From contig NW_026912185.1 of NCBI RefSeq assembly GCF_963662255.1, positions 1-64,000 of the forward strand: DNA of 64,000 bases, read 5' to 3'. The position numbers and the translations under genes are program-made. Each line of letters starts with the position of its first letter. Position 1 is the stretch's first letter. Origin of the DNA: Cinclus cinclus (taxonomy: Eukaryota > Chordata > Aves > Passeriformes > Cinclidae). Below, in pieces: positions 52,307 to 63,900 of the stretch. Below the pieces are notes generated by a model. That model was given only the letters and a program-made list of their open reading frames with translations. It had not been told where the DNA came from and made no database searches.

Positions 52307-54945
52307 GTCACAATGGTTCCTTGCTTCTCTTAACCTCTGTGGTGTCACAATGCATTCCAAGCCCTTTTAGGCCACTTGGTCTTACAATGAACCATTTGAT
52401 TCTTGGCCTTCATGGTGTCATAATGTTTCCTTGCTTCTATAGGTCCCCATGCTATCAGAGTTCATCCGTGGCCCTTTTGCGCCCCCTGGTGTCAAAAGGG
52501 ATTCTTAGATTGTTAGCCTGCATTGGGTCACAATTGTTCCTTGCTTCTCTTAATCCCTGTGGTGTCACAATGCATCCCATGCCCTTTTAGGCCACTTGAT
52601 GTCACAATGAATCATTTGATTCTTGGCCTCCATGGTGGCATAATAGATCCTTGCTTCTATTGGTCCCCATGCTGTAACAATCCATCCCTGGCCATTTTAG
52701 GCCCCTTGGTGTCACAAGGGATCGTTAGATTGTTAGCCTGCATTGGGTCACAATGGTTCCTTGCTTCTCTTAACCTCTGTGGTGTCACAATGCATTCCAA
52801 GACCTTTTAGGCCACTTGGTCTTACAATGAACCATTTGATTCTTGGCCTTCATGGTGTCATAATGGTTCCTTTCTTCTATAGGTCCCCATGCTATCAGAG
52901 TTCATCCGTGGTCCTTTTGCGCCCCCTGGTGTCAAAAGGGATTCTTAGATTGTTAGCCTGCATTGGGTCACAATGGTTCCTTGCTTCTCTTAACCCCTGT
53001 GGTGTCACAATGCATCCCATGCCCTTTTAGGCCACTTGATGTCACAATGAATCATTTGATTCTTGGCCTCCATGGTGGCATAATAGATCCTTGCTTCTAT
53101 TGGTCCCCGTCCTGTAACAATCCATCCCTGGCCATTTTAGGCCCCCTGGTGTCACAAGGGATCCTTAGATTGTTAGCCTGCATTGGGTCACAATGGTTCC
53201 TTGCTTCTCTTAACCTCTGTGGTGTCACAATGCATTCCAAGCCCTTTTAGGCCACTTGGTCTTACAATGAACCATTTGATTCTTGGCCTCCATGTTGGCA
53301 TAGTAGATCCTTGCTTCTATAGGTCCCCATGCTTTCACAGTTCATCCGTGGTCCTTTTGCGCCCCCTGGTGTCACAAGGGATTCTTAGATTGTTAGCCTG
53401 CATTGGGTCACAATGGTTCCTTGCTTCTTTTAACCTCTGTGGTGTCACAATGCATCCCATGCCCTTTTAGGCCACTTGGTGTTGCAATGAATCATTTGAT
53501 TCTTGGCCTCTATTGTGTCATAATATTTCCATGTTTTTATTGTGCCCCATGCTTTCACAATTCATCCCTGGCCCTATTACAACCCCTGGTGTCACAAGGG
53601 ATCCTTAGATTGTTAGCCTGCATTGGGTCACAATGGTTCCTTGCTTCTCTTAACCTCTGTGGTGTCACAATGCATTCCAAGACCTTTTAGGCCACTTGGT
53701 CTTACAATGAACCATTTGATTCTTGGCCTTCATGGTGTCATAATGGTTCCTTGCTTCTATAGGTCCCCATGCTTTCACAGTACATCCGTGGCCCTTTGGC
53801 GCCCCCTGGTGTCAAAAGGGATTCTTAGATTGTTAGCCTGCATTGGGTCACAATGGTTCCTTGCTTCTCTTAACCCCTGTGGTGTCACAATGCATCCCAT
53901 GCCCTTTTAGGCCACTTGATGTCACAATGAATCATTTGATTCTTGGCCTCCATGGTGGCATAATAGATCCTTGCTTCTATTGGTCCCCATGCTGTAACAA
54001 TCCATCTCTGGCCATTTTAGGCCCCCTGGTGTCACAAGGGATCCTTAGATTGTTAGCCTGCATTGGGTCACAATGGTTCCTTGCTTCTCTTAACCTCTGT
54101 GGTGTCACAATGCATTCCAAGACCTTTTAGGCCACTTGGTCTTACAATGAACCATTTGATTCTTGGCCTTCATGGTGTCATAATGGTTCCTTGCTTCTAT
54201 AGGTCCCCATGCTATCAGAGTTCATCCGTGGTCCTTTTGCGCCCCCTGGTGTCAAAAGGGATTCTTAGATTGTTAGCCTGCATTGGGTCACAATGGTTCC
54301 TTGCTTCTCTTAACCCCTGTGGTGTCACAATGCATCCCATGCCCTTTTAGGCCACTTGATGTCACAATGAATCATTTGATTCTTGGCCTCCATGGTGGCA
54401 TAATAGATCCTTGCTTCTATTGGTCCCCGTGCTGTAACAATCCATCCCTGGCCATTTTAGGACCCCTGTTGTCACATGGATCCTTAGATTGTTAGCCTGC
54501 ATTGGGTCACAATGGATCCTTGCTTCTCTTAACCTCCGTGTTGTCACAATGCATCCCAGGCCCATTTAGGCCACTTGGTCTTACAATGAACCATTTGATT
54601 CTTGGCCTCCATGGTGGCATAATAGATCCTTGCTTCTATAGGTCCCCATGCTTTCACAGTTCATCCGTGGTCCTTTTGCGCCCCCTGGTGTCAAAAGGGA
54701 TTCTGAGATTGTTAGCCTGCATTGGGTCACAATGGTTCCTTGCTTCTTTTAACCTCTGTGGTGTCACAATGCATCCCATGCCCTTTTAGGCCACTTGGTG
54801 TTGCAATGAATCCTTTGATTATTGGCCTCTATTGTGTCATAATATTTCCATGTTTTTATTGTGCCCCATGCTTTCACAATTCATCCCTGGCCCTATTACA
54901 ACCCCTGGTGTCACAATGGATCCTTAGATTGTTAGCCTGCATTGG
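52307..54945. repeat. Two 6-monomer HOR copies (1320 + 1319 bp)
   Basis: 52307-53626 and 53627-54945, both R W R W G Y. The second contains a 219-base W (54287-54505) with the CACATGG deletion and an unusual CCCCTGTTGTCAC. The G at 53187 has CATGTTGGCATAGTAGATCC, an allele also at 56046 and 57366. Confidence 0.78.
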
Positions 54946-57900
54946 GTCACAATGGTTCCTTGCTTCTCTTAACCTCTGTGGTGTCACAATGCATTCCAAG
55001 ACCTTTTAGGCCACTTGGTCTTACAATGAACCATTTGATTCTTGGCCTTCATGGTGTCATAATGTTTCCTTGCTTCTATAGGTCCCCATGCTATCAGAGT
55101 TCATCCGTGGTCCTTTTGCGCCCCCTGGTGTCGAAAGGGATTCTTAGATTGTTAGCCTGCATTGGGTCACAATTCTTCCTTGCTTCTCTTAATCCCTGTG
55201 GTGTCACAATGCATCCCATGCCCTTTTAGGCCACTTGATGTCACAATGAATCATTTGATTCTTGGCCTCCATGGTGGCATAATAGATCCTTGCTTCTATT
55301 GGTCCCCATGCTGTAACAATCCATCCCTGGCCATTTTAGGCCCCCTGGTGTCACAAGGGATCCTTAGATTTTTAGCCTGCATTGGGTCACAATGGTTCCT
55401 TGCTTCTCTTAACCTCTGTGGTGTCACAATGCATTCCAAGACCTTTTAGGCCACTTGGTCTTACAATGAACCATTTGATTCTTGGCCTTCATGGTGTCAT
55501 AATGGTTCCTTGCTTCTATATGTCCCCATGCTATCAGAGTTCATCCGTGGTCCTTTTGCGCGCCCTGGTGTCAAAAGGGATTCTTAGATTGTTAGCCTGC
55601 ATTGGGTCACAATGGTTCCTTGCTTCTCTTAACCTCTGTGGTGTCACAATGCATCCCATGCCCTTTTAGGCCACTTGGTCTTACAATGAACCATTTGATT
55701 CTTGGCCTCCATGATGGCATAATAGATCCTTGCTTCTATAGGTCCCCATGCTTTCACAGTTCATCCGTGGTCCTTTTGCGCCCCCTGGTGTCAAAAGGGA
55801 TTCTGAGATTGTTAGCCTGCATTGGGTCACAATGGTTCCTTGCTTCTTTTAACCTCTGTGGTGTCACAATGCATCCCATGCCCTTTTAGGCCACTTGGTG
55901 TTGCAATGAATCATTTGATTCTTGGCCTCCATGGTGGCATAATAGATCCTTGCTTCTATTGGTCCCCGTGCTGTAACAATCCATCCCTGGCCATTTTAGG
56001 CCCCCTGGTGTCACAAGGGATCCTTAGATTGTTAGCCTGCATTGGGTCACAATGGTTCCTTGCTTCTCTTAACCTCTGTGGTGTCACAATGCATTCCAAG
56101 ACCTTTTAGGCCACTTGGTCTTACAATGAACCATTTGATTCTTGGCCTCCATGTTGGCATAGTAGATCCTTGCTTCTATAGGTCCCCATGCTTTCACAGT
56201 TCATCCGTGGTCCTTTTGCGCCCCCTGGTGTCACAAGGGATTCTTAGATTGTTAGCCTGCATTGGGTCACAATGGTTCCTTGCTTCTTTTAACCTCTGTG
56301 GTGTCACAATGCATCCCATGCCCTTTTAGGCCACTTGGTGTTGCAATGAATCATTTGATTCTTGGCCTCTATTGTGTCATAATATTTCCATGTTTTTATT
56401 GTGCCCCATGCTTTCACAATTCATCCCTGGCCCTATTACAACCCCTGGTGTCACAATGGATCATTAGATTGTTAGACTGCATTGGGTCACAATGGTTCCT
56501 TGCTTCTCTTAACCTCTGTGGTGTCACAATGCATTCCAAGACCTTTTAGGCCACTTGGTCTTACAATGAACCATTTGATTCTTGGCCTTCATGGTGTCAT
56601 AATGTTTCCTTGCTTCTATAGGTCCCCATGCTATCAGAGTTCATCCGTGGCCCTTTTGCGCCCCCTGGTGTCAAAAGGGATTCTTAGATTGTTAGCCTGC
56701 ATTGGGTCACAATTGTTCCTTGCTTCTCTTAATCCCTGTGGTGTCACAATGCATCCCATGCCCTTTTAGGCCACTTGATGTCACAATGAATCATTTGATT
56801 CTTGGCCTCCATGGTGGCATAATAGATCCTTGCTTCTATTGGTCCCCATGCTGTAACAATCCATCCCTGGCCATTTTAGGCCCCCTGGTGTCACAAGGGA
56901 TCCTTAGATTGTTAGCCTGCATTGGGTCACAATGGTTCCTTGCTTCTCTTAACCTCTGTGGTGTCACAATGCATTCCAAGACCTTTTAGGCCACTTGGTC
57001 TTACAATGAACCATTTGATTCTTGGCCTTCATGGTGTCATAATGGTTCCTTTCTTCTATAGGTCCCCATGCTATCAGAGTTCATCCGTGGTCCTTTTGCG
57101 CGCCCTGGTGTCAAAAGGGATTCTTAGATTGTTAGCCTGCATTGGGTCACAATGGTTCCTTGCTTCTCTTAACCCCTGTGGTGTCACAATGCATCCCATG
57201 CCCTTTTAGGCCACTTGATGTCACAATGAATCATTTGATTCTTGGCCTCCATGGTGGCATAATAGATCCTTGCTTCTATTGGTCCCCGTGCTGTAACAAT
57301 CCATCCCTGGCCATTTTAGGCCCCCTGGTGTCACAAGGGATCCTTAGATTGTTAGCCTGCATTGGGTCACAATGGTTCCTTGCTTCTCTTAACCTCTGTG
57401 GTGTCACAATGCATTCCAAGACCTTTTAGGCCACTTGGTCTTACAATGAACCATTTGATTCTTGGCCTCCATGTTGGCATAGTAGATCCTTGCTTCTATA
57501 GGTCCCCATGCTTTCACAGTTCATCCGTGGTCCTTTTGCGCCCCCTGGTGTCACAAGGGATTCTTAGATTGTTAGCCTGCATTGGGTCACAATGGTTCCT
57601 TGCTTCTTTTAACCTCTGTGGTGTCACAATGCATCCCATGCCCTTTTAGGCCACTTGGTGTTGCAATGAATCATTTGATTCTTGGCCTCCATGGTGGCAT
57701 AATAGATCCTTGCTTCTATTGGTCCCCATGCTGTAACAATCCATCTCTGGCCATTTTAGGCCCCCTGGTGTCACAAGGGATCCTTAGATTGTTAGCCTGC
57801 ATTGGGTCACAATGGTTCCTTGCTTCTCTTAACCTCTGTGGTGTCACAATGCATTCCAAGACCTTTTAGGCCACTTGGTCTTACAATGAACCATTTGATT

Positions 57901-60900
57901 CTTGGCCTTCATGGTGTCATAATGGTTCCTTGCTTCTATAGGTCCCCATGCTGTCACAGTACATCCGTGGCCCTTTGGCGCCCCCTGGTGTCAAAAGGGA
58001 TTCTTAGATTGTTAGCCTGCATTGGGTCACAATGGTTCCTTGCTTCTCTTAACCCCTGTGGTGTCACAATGCATCCCATGCCCTTTTAGGCCACTTGATG
58101 TCACAATGAATCATTTGATTCTTGGCCTCCATGGTGGCATAATAGATCCTTGCTTCTATTGGTCCCCATGCTGTAACAATCCATCTCTGGCCATTTTAGG
58201 CCCCCTGGTGTCACAAGGGATCCTTAGATTGTTAGCCTGCATTGGGTCACAATGGTTCCTTGCTTCTCTTAACCTCTGTGGTGTCACAATGCATTCCAAG
58301 ACCTTTTAGGCCACTTGGTCTTACAATGAACCATTTGATTCTTGGCCTTCATGGTGTCATAATGGTTCCTTGCTTCTATAGGTCCCCATGCTATCAGAGT
58401 TCATCCGTGGTCCTTTTGCGCCCCCTGGTGTCAAAAGGGATTCTTAGATTGTTAGCCTGCATTGGGTCACAATGGTTCCTTGCTTCTCTTAACCCCTGTG
58501 GTGTCACAATGCATCCCATGCCCTTTTAGGCCACTTGATGTCACAATGAAACATTTGATTCTTGGCCTCCATGGTGGCATAATAGATCCTTGCTTCTATT
58601 GGTCCCCGTGCTGTAACAATCCATCCCTGGCCATTTTAGGACCCCTGGTGTCACATGGATCCTTAGATTGTTAGCCTGCATTGGGTCACAATGGATCCTT
58701 GCTTCTCTTAACCTCTGTGTTGTCACAATGCATCCCATGCCCATTTAGGCCACTTGGTCTTACAATGAATCATTTGATTCTTGGCCTTCATGGTGTCATA
58801 ATGGTTCCTTGCTTCTATAGCTCCCCATGCTGTCAGAGTTCATCCGTGGCCCTTTTGCGCCCCCTGGTGTCAAAAGGGATTCTGAGATTGTTAGCCTGCA
58901 TTGGGTCACAATGGTTCCTTGCTTCTTTTAACCTCTGTGGTGTCACAATGCATCCCATGCCCTTTTAGGCCACTTGGTGTTGCAATGAATCATTTGATTC
59001 TTGGCCTCTATTGTGTCATAATATTTCCATGTTTTTATTGTGCCCCATGCTTTCACAATTCATCCCTGGCCCTATTACAACCCCTGGTGTCACAATGGAT
59101 CCTTAGATTGTTAGCCTGCATTGGGTCACAATGGATCCTTGCTTCTCTTAACCTCTGTGGTGTCACAATGCATTCCAAGACCTTTTAGGCCACTTGGTCT
59201 TACAATGAACCATTTGATTCTTGGCCTTCATGGTGTCATAATGGTTCCTTGCTTCTATATGTCCCCATGCTGTCAGAGTTCATCCGTGGCCCCTTTGCGC
59301 CCCCTGGTGTCAAAAGGGATTCTTAGATTGTTAGCCTGCATTGGGTCACAATGGTTCCTTGCTTCTCTTAACCCCTGTGGTGTCACAATGCATCCCATGC
59401 CCTTTTAGGCCACTTGATGTCACAATGAATCATTTGATTCTTGGCCTCCATGGTGGCATAATAGATCCTTGCTTCTATTGGTCCCCGTGCTGTAACAATC
59501 CATCCCTGGCCATTTTAGGACCCCTGGTGTCACATGGATCCTTAGATTGTTAGCCTGCATTGGGTCACAATGGTTCCTTGCTTCTCTTAACCTCTGTGGT
59601 GTCACAATGCATCCCATGCCCATTTAGGCCACTTGGTCTTACAATGAACCATTTGATTCTTGGCCTCCATGGTGGCATAATAGATCCTTGCTTCTATAGG
59701 TCCCCATGCTTTCACAGTTCATCCGTTGTCCTTTTGCGCCCCCTGGTGTCAAAAGGGATTCTGAGATTGTTAGCCTGCATTGGGTCACAATGGTTCCTTG
59801 CTTCTTTTAACCTCTGTGGTGTCACAATGCATCCCATGCCCTTTTAGGCCACTTGGTGTTGCAATGAATCATTTGATTCTTGGCCTCTATTGTGTCATAA
59901 TATTTCCATGTTTTTATTGTGCCCCATGCTTTCACAATTCATCTCTGGCCCTATTACAACCCCTGGTGTCACAATGGATCCTTAGATTGTTAGCCTGCAT
60001 TGGGTCACAATGGTTCCTTGCTTCTCTTAACCTCTGTGGTGTCACAATGCATTCCAAGACCTTTTAGGCCACTTGGTCTTACAATGAACCATTTGATTCT
60101 TGGCCTTCATGGTGTCATAATGGTTCCTTTCTTCTATAGGTCCCCATGCTATCAGAGTTCATCCGTGGTCCTTTTGCGCGCCCTGGTGTCAAAAGGGATT
60201 CTTAGATTGTTAGCCTGCATTGGGTCACAATGGTTCCTTGCTTCTCTTAACCCCTGTGGTGTCACAATGCATCCCATGCCCTTTTAGGCCACTTGATGTC
60301 ACAATGAATCATTTGATTCTTGGCCTCCATGGTGGCATAATAGATCCTTGCTTCTATTGGTCCCCGTGCTGTAACAATCCATCCCTGGCCATTTTAGGCC
60401 CCCTGGTGTCACAAGGGATCCTTAGATTGTTAGCCTGCATTGGGTCACAATGGTTCCTTGCTTCTCTTAACCTCTGTGGTGTCACAATGCATTCCAAGAC
60501 CTTTTAGGCCACTTGGTCTTACAATGAACCATTTGATTCTTGGCCTTCATGGTGTCATAATGGTTCCTTGCTTCTATATGTCCCCATGCTGTCACAGTAC
60601 ATCCGTGGCCCTTTTGCGCCCCCTGGTGTCAAAAGGGATTCTTAGATTGTTAGCCTGCATTGGGTCACAATGGTTCCTTCCTTCTCTTAACCCCTGTGGT
60701 GTCACAATGCATCCCATGCCCTTTTAGGCCACTTGATGTCACAATGAATCATTTGATTCTTGGCCTCCATGGTGGCATAATAGATCCTTGCTTCTATTGG
60801 TCCCCATGCTGTAACAATCCATCTCTGGCCATTTTAGGCCCCCTGGTGTCACAAGGGATCCTTAGATTGTTAGCCTGCATTGGGTCACAATGGTTCCTTG

Positions 60901-63900
60901 CTTCTCTTAACCTCTGTGGTGTCACAATGCATCCCATGCCCTTTTAGGCCACTTGGTCTTACAATGAACCATTTGATTCTTGGCCTTCATGGTGTCATAA
61001 TGGTTCCTTGCTTCTATAGGTCCCCATGCTATCAGAGTTCATCCGTGGTCCTTTTGCACCCCCTGGTGTCAAAAGGGATTCTTAGATTGTTAGCCTGCAT
61101 TGGGTCACAATGGTTCCTTGCTTCTCTTAACCCCTGTGGTGTCACAATGCATCCCATGCCCTTTTAGGCCACTTGATGTCACAATGAATCATTTGATTCT
61201 TGGCCTCCATGGTGGCATAATAGATCCTTGCTTCTATTGGTCCCCGTGCTGTAACAATCCATCCCTGCCCATTTTAGGCCCCCTGGTGTCACATGGATCC
61301 TTAGATTGTTAGCCTGCATTGGGTCACAATGGTTCCTTTCTTCTCTTAACCCCTGTGGTGTCACAATGCATCCCATGCCCTTTTAGGCCACTTGATGTCA
61401 CAATGAATCATTTGATTCTTGGCCTCCATGGTGGCATAATAGATCCTTGCTTCTATTGGTCCCCGTGCTGTAACAATCCATCCCTGGCCATTTTAGGCCC
61501 CCTGGTGTCACAAGGGATCCTTAGATTGTTAGCCTGCATTGGGTCACAATGGTTCCTTGCTTCTCTTAACCTCTGTGGTGTCACAATGCATCCCATGCCC
61601 TTTTAGGCCACTTGGTCTTACAATGAACCATTTGATTCTTGGCCTTCATGGTGTCATAATAGATCCTTGCTTCTATAGGTCCCCATGCTGTTAGAGTTCA
61701 TCGGTGGTCCTTTTGCGCCCCCTGGTGTCAAAAGGGATTCTTAGATTGTTAGCCTGCATTGGGTCACAATGGTTCCTTGCTTCTTTTAACCTCTGTGGTG
61801 TCACAATGCATCCCATGCCCTTTTAGGCCACTTGATGTCACAATGAATCATTTGATTCTTGGCCTCCATGGTGGCATAATAGATCCTTGCTTCTATTGGT
61901 CCCCGTGCTGTAACAATCCATCCCTGGCCATTTTAGGCCCCTTGGTGTCACAAGGGATCCTTAGATTGTTAGCCTGCATTGGGTCACAATGGTTCCTTGC
62001 TTCTCTTAACCCCTGTGGTGTCACAATGCATCCCATGCCCTTTTAGGCCACTTGATGTCACAATGAATCATTTGATTCTTGGCCTCCATGGTGGCATAAT
62101 AGATCCTTGCTTCTATTGGTCCCCGTGCTGTAACAATCCATCCCTGGCCATTTTAGGCCCCCTGGTGTCACAAGGGATCCTTAGATTGTTAGCCTGCATT
62201 GGGTCACAATGGTTCCTTGCTTCTCTTAACCTCTGTGGTGTCACAATGCATTCCAAGACCTTTTAAACCACTTGGTCTTACAATGAACCATTTGATTCTT
62301 GGCCTTCATGGTGTCATAATGGTTCCTTGCTTCTATAGGTCCCCATGCTGTCAGAGTTCATCCGTGGTCCTTTTGCGCCCCCTGGTTTCAAAAGGGATTC
62401 TTAGATTGTTAGCCTGCATTGGGTCACAATGGTTCCTTGCTTCTCTTAACCCCTGTGGTGTCACAATGCATCCCATGCCCTTTTAGGCCACTTGATGTCA
62501 CAATGAATCATTTGATTCTTGGCCTCCATGGTGGCATAATAGATCCTTGCTTCTATTGGTCCCCGTGCTGTAACAATCCATCCCTGGCCATTTTAGGCCC
62601 CCTGGTGTCACAAGGGATCCTTAGATTGTTAGACTGCATTGGGTCACAATGGTTCCTTGCTTCTCTTAACCTCTGTGGTGTCACAATGCATCCCATGCCC
62701 TTTTAGGCCACTTGGTCTTACAATGAATCATATGATTCTTGGCCTCCATGGTGGCATAATAGATCCTTGCTTCTATAGATCCCCATGCTTTCACAGTTCA
62801 TCCGTGGTCCTTTTGCGCCCCCTGGTGTCAAAAGGGATTCTGAGATTGTTAGCCTGCATTGGGTCACAATGGTTCCGTGCTTCTTTTAACCTCTGTGGTG
62901 TCACAATGCATTCCAAGACCTTTTAGGCCACTTGGTCTTACAATGAACCATTTGATTCTTGGCCTTCATGGTGTCATAATTGTTCCTTGCTTCTATAGGT
63001 CCCCATGTTGTCACAGTTCATCCGTGGTCCTTTTGCACCCCCTGGTGTCAAAAGGGATTCTGAGATTGTTAGCCTGCATTGGGTCACAATGGTTCCTTGC
63101 TTCTCTTAACCTCTGTGGTGTCACAATGCATCCCATGCCCTTTTAGGCCACTTGGTGTTGCAATGAATCATTTGATTCTTGGCCTCTATTGTGTCATAAT
63201 ATTTCCATGATTTTATTGTGCCCCATGCTTTCACAATTCATCCCTGGCCCTATTACAACCCCTGGTGTCACAATGGATCATTAGATTGTTAGCCTGCATT
63301 GGGTCACAATGGTTCCTTGCTTCTTTTAACCTCTGTGGTGTCACAATGCATTCCAAGCCCTTTTAGGCCACTTGGTCTTACAATGAACCATTTGATTCTT
63401 GGCCTTCATGGTGTCATAATGGTTCCTTGTCTCTATTGGGCCCCATGCTTTCACAGTTCATCCGTGGTCCTTTTGCGCGCCCTGGTGTCAAAAGGGATTC
63501 TGAGATTGTTAGCCTGCATTGGGTCACAATGGTTCCTTGCTTCTCTTAACCCCTGTGGTGTCACAATGCATCCCATGGCCTTTTAGGCCACTTGATGTCA
63601 CAATGAATCATTTGATTCTTGGCCTCCATGGTGGCATAATAGATCCTTGATTCTATTGGTCCCCGTGCTGTAACAATCCATCCCTGCCCATTTTAGGCCC
63701 CCTGGTGTCACATGGATCCTTAGATTGTTAGCCTGCATTGGGTCACAATGGTTCCTTTCTTCTCTTAACCCCTGTGGTGTCACAATGCATCCCATGCCCT
63801 TTTAGGCCACTTGATGTCACAATGAATCATTTGATTCTTGGCCTCCATGGTGGCATAATAGATCCTTGCTTCTATTGGTCCCCGTGCTGTAACAATCCAT

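Noticed and set aside
8128..63795. Minus-strand 61-78-codon ATG-started frames (e.g. 8128-8364, 11870-12106, 38966-39163, 61179-61376)
   Set aside because: Those I checked lie over a 219- or 221-base monomer, where the indel removes a stop by shifting frame. They are tied to indel position and have no gene-like context.
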